64,000 bases of DNA, taken from contig NZ_LOFH01000001.1 in assembly GCF_001469215.1 (NCBI RefSeq), positions 1 through 64,000 of the forward strand. Direction: 5' to 3'. The stretch comes from Pseudoalteromonas sp. H105 (GTDB taxonomy: Bacteria; Pseudomonadota; Gammaproteobacteria; Enterobacterales; Alteromonadaceae). The first letter of the stretch is position 1. Each line of letters begins with the position of its first letter. Made by a program: the position numbers and the translations under genes. The notes below the pieces were generated by a model that had not been told where the DNA came from, made no database searches, and worked only from the letters and a program-made list of their open reading frames with translations. Positions 37,539-46,350 of this stretch are shown here, one piece after another.

Positions 37539-38567
37539 TTAGAGTTTTGGTCCTGAACTATCTCGAACAACAATTGAAGGAGTAAATGAGGTAATAATAT
37601 CCTTGTCTTGGTTTCTTGCACCTCTCGTCTTGGTAAATAATAACCGAGCTGCATGCTGAGAGATTACATCATTTTCTTGATGAGCTGTTGTTAATTTAGG
37701 CCACGTTTGACGAGAGAAAGGAGAGTTCTCGAACCCTGTAATAGACAGTTGTTCAGGTATTTGAATACCCATTAAGCGTGAGGCAAATAACGCACCTGCT
37801 GCCATTTCATCGTTACCGCCTAAAATAGCGGTGATTGCTAGTTTGTTATCGTCTGCTAATAACGCTTGTGCGCCTTCAACACCAGATTCAAACGAGTATT
37901 TACCGTCATAAATAAACGCATCATTTGTTTCCGTGTCATGATCTGCCATTGCGGCTTTATAGCCTTCTAAGCGCTCACTTGTTGATTTATGCTCTTTGTC
38001 ACCACAGATAAAACCAATGTTTTTGTGACCGTGATTTAACAGGTGCATTGTTATCTCATAGGCCGCTTTGAAATCGTTTACATAAATACAGGTATCTTGC
38101 TCTTCTTCACTAGGGCGACCAGATAAAACGCGTACATAATGAATGTTTAATTCATCTAACAAGTTAGTAATGCTACTTTGCTCTGAAAGCGGAGGGGTTA
38201 ACACGAGACCTGCAAGTCTAGATCGCTTGATCATCGTCTTAAAGTCATGCTCCATATTTGCTTCAGAGTAACTGCATGGATGAATAACCAGCTCATAGCC
38301 TTCATCTTTACAACGAGAAAGCACACCATTTTGCATATCGATTACATAATATGCATTGGGGTTGTCATAGACTAAACCGATTGTGAATGAGGATGTTCCA
38401 GCTAGGTTACGAGCAGCAAGGTTAGGTTGATAATTTAATTCGTTAACTGCTTCCATAACTACATCGAATGTTTTTTTGCGTACGGAAGGTTCTTTGTTTA
38501 TCACTCGCGAAACCGTTTTCATTGAAACGCCCGCAAGTTTTGCTACATCATTTATAGTTACTTTCAT
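37539..38567 (-). CDS. LacI-family transcriptional regulator (sugar regulator)
   Basis: The 342-residue protein has an N-terminal LacI helix-turn-helix and hinge helix (TINDVAKLAGVSMKTVSRVIN, NYQPNLAARNLAG) and a periplasmic-binding-protein-like effector domain (IGLVYDNPNAYY, LVLTPPLSEQ, GFICGDKEHKSTSERLEGYKAAM, AILGGNDEMAAGAL, LSITGFENSPFSRQTWPKLTT). It is divergent from pgi. Palindromes of LacI type are found upstream of pgi and of the downstream TonB receptor, so it probably represses or controls these. The effector sugar or sugar phosphate is not readable. Confidence 0.93.
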   Translation of the reverse strand: MKVTINDVAKLAGVSMKTVSRVINKEPSVRKKTFDVVMEAVNELNYQPNLAARNLAGTSSFTIGLVYDNPNAYYVIDMQNGVLSRCKDEGYELVIHPCSYSEANMEHDFKTMIKRSRLAGLVLTPPLSEQSSITNLLDELNIHYVRVLSGRPSEEEQDTCIYVNDFKAAYEITMHLLNHGHKNIGFICGDKEHKSTSERLEGYKAAMADHDTETNDAFIYDGKYSFESGVEGAQALLADDNKLAITAILGGNDEMAAGALFASRLMGIQIPEQLSITGFENSPFSRQTWPKLTTAHQENDVISQHAARLLFTKTRGARNQDKDIITSFTPSIVVRDSSGPKL

Positions 38568-38918
38568 ACAGTTACTTTTTAGGTTGTTATTATCGTGTTG
38601 TTTGAAGCTTTGTTAAGCGCCGTTATTTGTTCTAAAACGAATAGATGAATATTTAAATCTTTACCAAGACCGACTAGTGTATCGAATGTAAAGTAAAATT
38701 AGCAGTAAAATAATTTATAAAATTTTTATGATACCGGTGTCAAAAGAGTAAAATTACGTTATTATCTGAATCGTAAAATATAAAAACAGAATATTGACAG
38801 CGCTGTCATTTTAACTTATCGTTAATTTAGTTTGTAGGTTAACGGGCTATCGTTTTGCTGTATTTAAATAAAGATAGTTATAAATCAGTTTGTTGCAAGT
38901 TCATAGGGGATTTTAAAA
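38568..38918. other. Divergent promoter region between lacI-type gene and pgi
   Basis: 351 AT-rich bases holding the operator at 38795-38808. TTGACA (38794-38799) overlaps the operator and could be the -35 element of pgi, with TATCGT 17 bases on as a weak -10. The pgi ribosome-binding site (AGGGGA) precedes the ATG. No gene is present. Confidence 0.55.
38795..38808 (+). promoter_or_regulatory. LacI-type operator palindrome, copy 2 (pgi promoter)
   Basis: TGACAGCGCTGTCA is a perfect 14-bp palindrome about 110 bases upstream of pgi and about 230 bases from the divergent LacI-family gene. It overlaps a possible -35 box, which would fit repression by steric block. Confidence 0.8.
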
Positions 38919-40562
38919 ATGAGTTGTCGTTCAAAACTAGCTAGTTGGCAAGCACTAACAATCAGTGCTGATAAGATGAAAGAAGTTCATCTTAAAGATC
39001 TATTTGCCAATAATAGCAGTCGATTCGAGTTATTCTCGACTCAAATCCCGGGTGTTTTGTTTGATTATTCAAAACAACTCATTGATAAAGACGTAATGAC
39101 AGAATTACTCGAACTTGCAAGTGATTGTGATGTTGCTGCTTGGCGTGAAAAAATGTTCTCTGGAGAGAAAATTAATTTCACTGAAAACAGAGCTGTACTT
39201 CATACAGCTTTGCGCAACAGAGCCACGAACAGCCTTGTAGTGGATGGTGAAAATGTCAGTGAGGTTGTTAACGCCGAGCTTGAAAAAATTAAAGTATTTG
39301 TAGCGAAAGTTCGCTCTGGTCAATGGCTAGGATACACCGGGAAACCAGTTAAATCAGTTGTTAGCGTAGGGGTTGGGGGATCAAACTTGGGCCCGCAAAT
39401 GGCAACTGAAGCCTTGAAAAGCTTTGCCGATGATACGCTTAATGTACACTATGTATCCAATGCTGACGGTGTACAAATAGCATCGGTTTTAGAACAAATT
39501 GATCCTGAAACGACATTGTTTGTTATTTCTTCTAAAACATTTACCACATCAGAAACAATGACGAATGCAAAAACAGCGGTTGATTGGTTTTTACGTTCAG
39601 CAAATGATAAACAAGCCATTGCCAAGCATTTTGTAGCTGTAAGTACAAACTTAGAAAAAACGGCTGCTTTTGGTATTGCAAATGAAAACGTATTCACAAT
39701 GTGGGATTGGGTTGGCGGTCGTTTTTCATTATGGAGTGCGATAGGATTACCTATAGCGCTTTATTTAGGGTTCGAAGCATTTGAAGATATACTTGCAGGC
39801 GCGTTTGAAATAGATGAGCATTTTAAATCAGCACCCAATGATAAAAATATCCCGCTATTGATGGCTTTATTGAGCGTTTGGAATACGAGTTTTCTTGGTT
39901 ACGATGCACAAGCGATTTTGCCATACGATCAAGCATTGCACATGCTACCTGCTTATTTACAGCAAGGTGAAATGGAAAGTAATGGTAAGCATGTAAACTT
40001 TGGGGGAGAAGTTGTAGATTACACAACAGTGCCTATTATCTGGGGAATGACGGGTATTAATGGTCAGCACGCGTTTTATCAATGCTTACACCAAGGTAAT
40101 GTGATTGTTCCTGCAGATTTCATTGCGTCAGTGAAACCTCAAGTAAATGTTGGACAACACCACGATATTTTATTATCAAACTTCTTTGCTCAAACAGAAG
40201 CAATGATGATGGGAGTTGATGAAAATCAAGTACGTGCAGATTTAACGGCTAAAGGTAAGTCTGAGAGTGAAATTAAAACGCTGTTGAATCATAAAATACA
40301 CAAAGGCAATAGACCCACGACTTCTATCCTTTTAGATGTAGTCGATGCAAAAGCAGTCGGGCGTTTAATTGCACTGTATGAACATAAAATATTTTGCCAA
40401 GGTATCATTTTAGAAATATGCTCTTTTGATCAGTGGGGCGTAGAGTTAGGTAAAGGTTTAGCGTCTAAAATAGAGGCCGAGTTACTTGATGAAACAGTCA
40501 AACATACCCATGATAGTTCAACTCAAGGCTTAATGAACTACTACAAAGCGCATCGCGCTTAA
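38919..40562 (+). CDS. pgi: Glucose-6-phosphate isomerase
   Basis: This 547-residue cytoplasmic enzyme interconverts glucose-6-phosphate and fructose-6-phosphate. PGI signatures are clear: VGVGGSNLGPQMATEAL, VISSKTFTTSETMTNA, DWVGGRFSLWSAIGLPI, QQGEMESNGK with the catalytic Glu, GMTGINGQHAFYQ with the catalytic His, and QWGVELGKGLA with the catalytic Lys. The length matches E. coli Pgi (549). It leads the pgi-zwf-pgl cluster under the palindrome at 38795. Confidence 0.97.
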   Translation: MSCRSKLASWQALTISADKMKEVHLKDLFANNSSRFELFSTQIPGVLFDYSKQLIDKDVMTELLELASDCDVAAWREKMFSGEKINFTENRAVLHTALRNRATNSLVVDGENVSEVVNAELEKIKVFVAKVRSGQWLGYTGKPVKSVVSVGVGGSNLGPQMATEALKSFADDTLNVHYVSNADGVQIASVLEQIDPETTLFVISSKTFTTSETMTNAKTAVDWFLRSANDKQAIAKHFVAVSTNLEKTAAFGIANENVFTMWDWVGGRFSLWSAIGLPIALYLGFEAFEDILAGAFEIDEHFKSAPNDKNIPLLMALLSVWNTSFLGYDAQAILPYDQALHMLPAYLQQGEMESNGKHVNFGGEVVDYTTVPIIWGMTGINGQHAFYQCLHQGNVIVPADFIASVKPQVNVGQHHDILLSNFFAQTEAMMMGVDENQVRADLTAKGKSESEIKTLLNHKIHKGNRPTTSILLDVVDAKAVGRLIALYEHKIFCQGIILEICSFDQWGVELGKGLASKIEAELLDETVKHTHDSSTQGLMNYYKAHRA

Positions 40563-40634
40563 CTAATTTAGCGATTGGCATTAGTAAAATGCTTATTGCT
40601 AACCAAATACCTTTGAACGGGTAGCGCTGGAGTT

Positions 40635-40678
40635 CTTAGGGCCTGTATGTTTGTGAGAGGATATACAGAGCCCCTAAG
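40635..40678 (+). other. Long intercistronic hairpin between pgi and zwf
   Basis: CTTAGGG (40635-40641) pairs with CCCTAAG (40672-40678) and CTGTAT (40643-40648) with ATACAG (40663-40668). This makes a 13-bp interrupted stem with a 14-base loop. No T-run follows, so it is more likely an RNA stability or processing element, or an attenuator partner, than a simple terminator. Confidence 0.6.
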
Positions 40679-40824
40679 GCTCATTTAATCAGCCATATAA
40701 TAATCGAATTCAACAGGCTTTTTCGCCATGCTAAAAGCTGACATCACTTTAAACAACAAAAATGTATGCCTGTACTGTAATGAAGCAGTCGACAACAGGG
40801 CAATGCAAACGTAGAGAGTTAATT

Positions 40825-42297
40825 ATGCTAAATCCTTTTGATATTGTAATTTTTGGGGGCGGCGGTGATCTTGCATTGCGCAAATTACTTCCTGCAATGT
40901 ATCGCGCATATCAAGAAGGGAATCTACCACAGGGGTCACGCATTTTGCCGACCGTTCGTGAAGAAAGTAAACGTGCAGAATATATTGAAACCGCGCATGA
41001 AGCATTAAAACAGTTTTTAAGTAAAGGCGAATTTAATAGTAAAGACTGGAATGCTTTTTCAACTTTCTTAGTCCCTGTGGTATCAAATGTAACTGAGGCT
41101 GACAGTGACTGGGATACATTAAAAGATATTTTAGAGAAAGATTCTCAAGATAAATCACGCGTGTTCTATTTATCACTTCCTCCAGCTGTGTATGGAAGTT
41201 GTTGTGAAATACTATCAACTAAAGAGCTTATAACACCTTCATCTCGTGTTGTTGTGGAAAAACCAATCGGTTATTGTGGCCAATCAGCTGAAGAAATCAA
41301 CGCTAAAATCGCCCAATTCTTTACAGAAGAACAAATTTTCCGTATTGACCATTACCTAGGCAAAGAAACGGTTCAAAATTTAATGGCACTGCGATTTTCA
41401 AATTCACTGTTTGAAAATATGTGGGATGCTAAATCAATAGATAATATTCAAATTAGCTTATCTGAAACGGTCGGTCTCGAAAGTCGTGCCGGCTTTTATG
41501 ATAAAGCAGGCGCACTGCGTGATATGGTACAAAACCATTTGCTCCAACTATTATGTTTGGTTGCTATGGAGTCTCCAAATAAGCTAAATGCAAATAGTAT
41601 TCGCACAGAAAAACTTAAAGTTTTAGAGTCATTAAGGCCGCTTGTAGACACTGATGTTGATGATAATATTATACGTGGTCAATACGTACCTGGAGATTTA
41701 GATGGTAAAATTGTTCCAGGATATTTAGAAGAGCTGAACGAAGGGGCGAGTAAAACCGAAACCTTCGTCGCGATACGTGCTCACGTAGATAACTGGCGTT
41801 GGGCGGGTGTACCATTTTACCTTAGAACAGGTAAGCGCATGGCTAAACGCTGTGCAGAAATTGTTGTTGAGTACAAAAAGGTATCCCATAACGTATATGG
41901 TGACAATGTTGGCAAAATTGAGCCTAATCGCTTAGTTATTAGGTTGCAGCCTGAAGAAACAATTCAACTGACACTGATGTCTAAACGTTTAGATAATCTA
42001 GAAATGCAACTAGAACCAGTAACTATGAATATTGAGTTATCTCAAGCATATAGTAATGGTTTTCACTCAGATGCATACAAGCGTTTAATGCTTGATGCTG
42101 CTGCAAACAACCCATCGTTATTCATTCATCGTGACGAAGTCCGTCAAGCGTGGAAGTGGATTGATCCAATCGTAGAGCGTTGGCAGCAAAAAGGCGCACC
42201 TTCGCTATATCGTGCAGGTAGTTGGGGTCCTGAAGACGCAGATGAGTTACTTGCAGAAAATAACCACGTTTGGTTCAACACAGGTGATAGAGCATAA
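40825..42297 (+). CDS. zwf: Glucose-6-phosphate 1-dehydrogenase
   Basis: A 490-residue enzyme oxidising glucose-6-phosphate to 6-phosphogluconolactone with NADP. I start it at 40825 (MLNPFDIVIFGGGGDLALRKLLPAMYRAY), which has GAGAG upstream and aligns with the usual N-terminus; the frame opens at 40762. Motifs are the GGGGDLA nucleotide-binding loop, VVEKPIGYCG, and RIDHYLGKETVQNLMALRF with the catalytic His. The pgl gene begins 2 bases after the stop. It feeds the Entner-Doudoroff or pentose phosphate pathway. Confidence 0.97.
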   Translation: MLNPFDIVIFGGGGDLALRKLLPAMYRAYQEGNLPQGSRILPTVREESKRAEYIETAHEALKQFLSKGEFNSKDWNAFSTFLVPVVSNVTEADSDWDTLKDILEKDSQDKSRVFYLSLPPAVYGSCCEILSTKELITPSSRVVVEKPIGYCGQSAEEINAKIAQFFTEEQIFRIDHYLGKETVQNLMALRFSNSLFENMWDAKSIDNIQISLSETVGLESRAGFYDKAGALRDMVQNHLLQLLCLVAMESPNKLNANSIRTEKLKVLESLRPLVDTDVDDNIIRGQYVPGDLDGKIVPGYLEELNEGASKTETFVAIRAHVDNWRWAGVPFYLRTGKRMAKRCAEIVVEYKKVSHNVYGDNVGKIEPNRLVIRLQPEETIQLTLMSKRLDNLEMQLEPVTMNIELSQAYSNGFHSDAYKRLMLDAAANNPSLFIHRDEVRQAWKWIDPIVERWQQKGAPSLYRAGSWGPEDADELLAENNHVWFNTGDRA

Positions 42298-42299
42298 TT

Positions 42300-43010
42300 A
42301 TGGCCACAATTACTGAAAAATTTTTTGATTCAAAAGAATCACTCACCGCTGAGTTGTCGGCGAGCTTAGAGGCACGTTTGGTATCGGGTATCAAAAAAGA
42401 AGGCCGCGCTTCTCTGATGGTATCAGGTGGTTCGTCTCCTGCACCTGCTTATAAACACCTTTCGAATCTCGAATTAGAGTGGAACAAGATTGACGTTGCT
42501 ATGGTTGATGAACGTTGGGTTGATGCTGATCATGAAAAAAGTAATGAAGCGTTTATTAAGAGCACGTTATTACAAAATCATGCTTCTTCAGCGAATTTTA
42601 TAACCATGAAAAATACCGCGGCCACTGCTTTGCAAGGCGCAAATGAGTGTGAGCAAGCGTATCAACAACTTAACCAGCCATTTGATGTGACTATTCTTGG
42701 TATGGGACCTGATGGACACACAGCATCTTTGTTCCCCAACGCCGATGGGCTAGATAATGGTTTAACGAGTACTAATTTAGTTTGCGCAATAAACGCAATT
42801 CAGAGTGAAGTAACTGGTAGTATTACGCAACGTATGACATTAACGCTTCATGCTATTGCGCAATCTGAGGTGGTTAAGCTTCTTATCAGTGGAGAGGAAA
42901 AATTAGCCGTCTATAAAGCAGCAAAAGCAGACGGAGGCGTCAACGCTATGCCACTTCGCGCAGTTCTTAATCACCCAACGATTAACATAGAAGTTTATTG
43001 GGCGCCTTAA
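42300..43010 (+). CDS. pgl: 6-phosphogluconolactonase
   Basis: The 236-residue DevB-type enzyme hydrolyses 6-phosphogluconolactone to 6-phosphogluconate. Motifs are ASLMVSGGSSPAPAYKHLS, VDERWVDADHEKSNE and ILGMGPDGHTASLFPN. It is coupled to zwf (2-base gap), the usual partner, and ends at a terminator. The downstream edd and eda genes often found in this cluster are absent here. Confidence 0.96.
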   Translation: MATITEKFFDSKESLTAELSASLEARLVSGIKKEGRASLMVSGGSSPAPAYKHLSNLELEWNKIDVAMVDERWVDADHEKSNEAFIKSTLLQNHASSANFITMKNTAATALQGANECEQAYQQLNQPFDVTILGMGPDGHTASLFPNADGLDNGLTSTNLVCAINAIQSEVTGSITQRMTLTLHAIAQSEVVKLLISGEEKLAVYKAAKADGGVNAMPLRAVLNHPTINIEVYWAP

Positions 43011-43031
43011 TGCATAATAGCCTTTAACTAA

Positions 43032-43062
43032 AAAATGCAGGCACTTAGTCTGCATTTTAGTT
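43032..43062 (+). terminator. Terminator of pgi-zwf-pgl
   Basis: AAAATGCAG-GCACTTAGT-CTGCATTTT is a 9-bp stem with an outer CTA/TAG extension, about 20 bases after the pgl stop, with T-rich sequence following. Confidence 0.7.
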
Positions 43063-43229
43063 TCTGTGTATGTTTTGTTCTGCATAAATAATTCACTCCC
43101 CATCGTTACTTGTAATTTGAATAGCCCCTTTAACCAATTTCGCGTTTAAATTTTAGCCCATCAATAAGACAGTTGTTTTTGCGCCAAATAAAGATAGACA
43201 TGCAGTAGAGAGGGCTTTATAATTCAAAA

Positions 43230-43243
43230 TGACAACGCTGTCA
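43230..43243 (+). promoter_or_regulatory. LacI-type operator palindrome, copy 3
   Basis: TGACAACGCTGTCA differs from the pgi operator only at the central purine. ATGACA (43229-43234) overlaps the site and, with GATAAT 17 bases downstream, makes a plausible promoter for the TonB receptor transcript. Confidence 0.8.
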
Positions 43244-43465
43244 TTGTTGGTGATAATTATTTCCACCCCCTTGTTTTGTTTTATTTGCCCTAAAACAAAT
43301 CATTATCTTGCAAACAGCAAATGTTGATTTTATGGAGGTTTTACGTATTAAAATACTTAAATGGAGCGATTAGTTTACATATTAATGTGGTTTCCCTGCT
43401 ATTTTTACCTCTAACAGGTATGTCTTCTTTCTCATTTGATATTAAATCATGGTATATTTGCGCCG

Positions 43466-43499
43466 TTAAAATGTAACAAGCCATATATTTACATTTTAA
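43466..43499 (+). promoter_or_regulatory. 11-bp inverted repeat upstream of the TonB receptor
   Basis: TTAAAATGTAA (43466-43476) and TTACATTTTAA (43489-43499) are perfect complements separated by 12 bases. Arm length and spacing would suit a dimeric regulator other than the LacI protein, or a leader RNA hairpin. I cannot name a regulator. Confidence 0.5.
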
Positions 43500-43607
43500 A
43501 TTTAACCTTAAATCAAAGAGTTGCTTTTTTTTAAACTGTTTTCGTACAGAAAGTAGCTAAAAAAATGTAGCACAAATGTAATTTAGGGTGTATGGTTTGT
43601 TACTAGA

Positions 43608-43621
43608 TGACAACGCTGTCA
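43608..43621 (+). promoter_or_regulatory. LacI-type operator palindrome, copy 4
   Basis: TGACAACGCTGTCA, identical to copy 3 and 378 bases downstream of it. It lies 57 bases before the TonB receptor start codon, so it probably sits within or just upstream of the leader. Confidence 0.8.
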
Positions 43622-43677
43622 TCATCACTGGGCAGAAGTGATAAATAAAACCAACAAAATGATTCAAGGGGAATCCT

Positions 43678-46275
43678 GTGTTAGCTAAAAATTTTAAAAA
43701 AAGCTTATTAGCAGTAAATATCGGTCTTGTAATGAGTGCCGGATTCACTGGTGCTGCATTCGCAGCGCAAGAAACTCAAGTTCAAGAAGATGTTGAAGTA
43801 ATTGAAGTACGCGGTATCCGCCGTTCTTTAGAAGCGTCTTTGAATACTAAACGTTTTGCAAATTCAGTGGTTGATGCTTTATCTTCGGAAGATGTAGGTA
43901 AATTTCCAGACAGTGATGTAGGTGAAGCGTTAGGTCGTATTTCAGGTGTTGCAGTTAATAGAGCGTTTGGCCAAGGCCAACAGGTATCTATCCGTGGTGC
44001 ATCAGCACAACTAACTCGCACATTACTTAATGGTCACTCAGTTGCTTCAACTGGTTGGTACGACCAACAAAATATCGACCGCAGCTTTAACTATACATTG
44101 CTTCCGCCTGAAATGGTTGGCGGTATCGAAGTATACAAATCTTCACAAGCGGATATTGTTGAAGGCGGTATCGGTGGTACAGTAATTGTTAATACTCGTA
44201 AAGCATTAGATTTAGATGCAAACACTTTTTTTGGAAGCGTTAAAGCAGATTACGGTTCGATTTCAGAGCAAGCTGACCCAGAAATCTCTGGTTTATACAG
44301 CTGGAAGAACGAAGACGAAACGTTCGGTGCGCTAGTTTCTGCAGCATTCTCAGAAACTAATTACCAACGTAACGGTATTGAATCTTTGGTTGGCTGGGGT
44401 GACATTGTTCCTTCAACATTCCAACAACAGCGTGAACGCACAGCAATTAATGCATCATTCCAATATGCACCAACTGATGATTTAGTTCTTGGTCTTAATA
44501 TCATGAGCTTAGATTTATCAGCTGATAATGCAAATACATCATTATTTGTAATGTTCCCAGATGACAAAGAAGCATCATGTGAGCAAGTAAATGTAGATGG
44601 TACATGTACTTTCTACCGCCGCTCGGGTAATGGAGCTAATCCAGGTTGGGCACAAACTTGGGCTCGTGCTGGTTCAATGACATCAGAAACTGTTGATTTT
44701 GACTTTAAATATGCGGGTGAAAATTTTGAAGTTGAAGGTCGCTTCGGTAATACACAGTCAGACGGTGGTACGGATTTAACAGCTAACTATGGTTTCTGGC
44801 TTGGCACACCAAGTGATTATGCAGGCACATATGACGCAACTGGCGATGTGATCAATATCGACGTTGCAAATAAATCATTCGGTCCTGATGATTTCCAAGG
44901 TCAGCTTTCTTCAGCAGGTTGGGCTCTTAAGAAGCAACCAAATACAGATGAAGAATCATACGCACAAGTTGATTTCACTTTCCCTGTCGATTTTGGTGCA
45001 ATCACCTCAATTAAAACAGGTTTCCGTTGGGCAGATCATGAAGTAACGCAAGAAACATACACAGCTAATGTTGTAGATTCGATTGCTGCTTATGATGCAT
45101 CTCATTACTATTCAGGTACAGTGTCTTCAGGTGCAGGATATACGTTACCAGAACCTAAACTTGACCAAATGGTAAGTGATGGTTATGCCGCAATTACAAG
45201 CTTTGATAATACATCAATTGGTTATAAGTCAGGCTATGGTACAATCCAAGAAGAAAATATCGCCCTATATGCAATGGCAGATTTTTCAGCTGATGGCATC
45301 CGTGGTAACTTTGGTATTCGTTATGTATCAACAGATGCAGAGTCTGAATACTATGCTTTAGACGCAAGTGGTAACTACGGTAACAACTTAAGCACTGAAA
45401 AAGCAGATTATAGTGAAGTACTTCCTAGCTTAAACGTTGCTTTTGATTTGGCTGAAGATGTAATTTTACGTTTCTCAGCAGCACAAGTTATATCTCGTGC
45501 TAACTACAGTGATATGTTCGCAGCTTCTTCACTTTCAGGGTATCAAGACGGTACTATTGGTAACGAAGTCATATCAACAGGTAACATTGGTCTTGAGCCA
45601 TTTAAAGCAACGCAATCAGATCTAGGTGTGGAATACTACTTTGATGGCGACGGTATGGTTAGTGCTACATATTTCATCAAAGATATTTCATCGTTTACTA
45701 AAGTTGACCAAATCTTAAATCAAAGCATTGGTATCGTTGACCCTGATTCGGGTGTTGATAACTGGACTGTAGCAACTAAAGGCACAGGTTCTGGTGGTGA
45801 AATCCAGGGTATTGAACTTCAAATCCAAGATGGTTTTGACAGCGGTTTTGGTTACCAAGCCAACTATACTTGGGTTGACTCAGAGGCGCCTGCGGAAAAC
45901 TTCCCAGACCGTATTGAATTATTCTCAGATTCTTCAGAGCATACTGTAAACCTTGTAGGTTACTATGAAGCAGAAGATTATAGTCTACGTCTAGCATACA
46001 ACTGGCGTTCAGAGTACATGGTTAGAGAAGCACCTTTCTTCTACGGTAACCGTGAGCACCAAGACTATGGTACGCTTGATTTAACTGCTAACTATTCTGT
46101 TACAGACTACTTAGATCTAACATTTGAAGCTGTTAACATCACAGAAGAAGATAGCATCCAAGTTGGTACAGCTACTGGTGATGCAGAAGTTAAGCCTGAG
46201 TTACGTAATGGCTACCCTGCATGGAGCTTTGAAGGTGAAGCGCGCTACCGAGTTGGTATTGCTTTACGCTTCTAA
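43678..46275 (+). CDS. TonB-dependent receptor, probable carbohydrate uptake
   Basis: An 865-residue outer-membrane receptor starting at GTG 43678 behind AGGGGA. A signal peptide (cut after AAFA, about residue 29) is followed by a TonB box-like VEVIEVRGIRRSLEASLNTKR, the plug (VVDALSSEDVGKFPDSDVGEALGRISGVAV, QVSIRGASAQLTRTLLNGH) and a 22-strand barrel ending in Arg-Phe. It sits with a tryptophan-halogenase-like gene and a sapC gene, and two LacI operators precede it. This is a typical sugar TonB locus in Alteromonadales and Caulobacterales. The ligand is unknown. Confidence 0.92.
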   Translation: MLAKNFKKSLLAVNIGLVMSAGFTGAAFAAQETQVQEDVEVIEVRGIRRSLEASLNTKRFANSVVDALSSEDVGKFPDSDVGEALGRISGVAVNRAFGQGQQVSIRGASAQLTRTLLNGHSVASTGWYDQQNIDRSFNYTLLPPEMVGGIEVYKSSQADIVEGGIGGTVIVNTRKALDLDANTFFGSVKADYGSISEQADPEISGLYSWKNEDETFGALVSAAFSETNYQRNGIESLVGWGDIVPSTFQQQRERTAINASFQYAPTDDLVLGLNIMSLDLSADNANTSLFVMFPDDKEASCEQVNVDGTCTFYRRSGNGANPGWAQTWARAGSMTSETVDFDFKYAGENFEVEGRFGNTQSDGGTDLTANYGFWLGTPSDYAGTYDATGDVINIDVANKSFGPDDFQGQLSSAGWALKKQPNTDEESYAQVDFTFPVDFGAITSIKTGFRWADHEVTQETYTANVVDSIAAYDASHYYSGTVSSGAGYTLPEPKLDQMVSDGYAAITSFDNTSIGYKSGYGTIQEENIALYAMADFSADGIRGNFGIRYVSTDAESEYYALDASGNYGNNLSTEKADYSEVLPSLNVAFDLAEDVILRFSAAQVISRANYSDMFAASSLSGYQDGTIGNEVISTGNIGLEPFKATQSDLGVEYYFDGDGMVSATYFIKDISSFTKVDQILNQSIGIVDPDSGVDNWTVATKGTGSGGEIQGIELQIQDGFDSGFGYQANYTWVDSEAPAENFPDRIELFSDSSEHTVNLVGYYEAEDYSLRLAYNWRSEYMVREAPFFYGNREHQDYGTLDLTANYSVTDYLDLTFEAVNITEEDSIQVGTATGDAEVKPELRNGYPAWSFEGEARYRVGIALRF

Positions 46276-46295
46276 TTTAGCTTAGAGAGTTAACT

Positions 46296-46324
46296 AAAAG
46301 CCCAGTTTAATCTGGGCTTTTTTA
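46296..46324 (+). terminator. Terminator after the TonB receptor
   Basis: AAAGCCCAG-TTTAAT-CTGGGCTTTTTT is a 9-bp stem with a T-tract 22 bases after the stop. Partial read-through to the halogenase-like gene is possible. Confidence 0.88.
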
Positions 46325-46350
46325 TGAGTTAGAGAATTAAGGATTTTAAT

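Larger units (their letters stand above)
43063..43677. other. Long regulatory region upstream of the TonB receptor
   Basis: About 615 bases without a gene. It holds two copies of the LacI-type palindrome (43230 and 43608) and an 11-bp inverted repeat (43466-43499). GATAAT lies 17 bases behind ATGACA of the first palindrome and could be a -10 box. AGGGGA at 43667-43672 is the ribosome-binding site for the GTG start. Confidence 0.6.

Noticed and set aside
40762..40824. Upstream extension of zwf to 40762
   Set aside because: The extra 21 residues do not fit the family N-terminus, whereas the ATG at 40825 has a GAGAG site and aligns with known enzymes.
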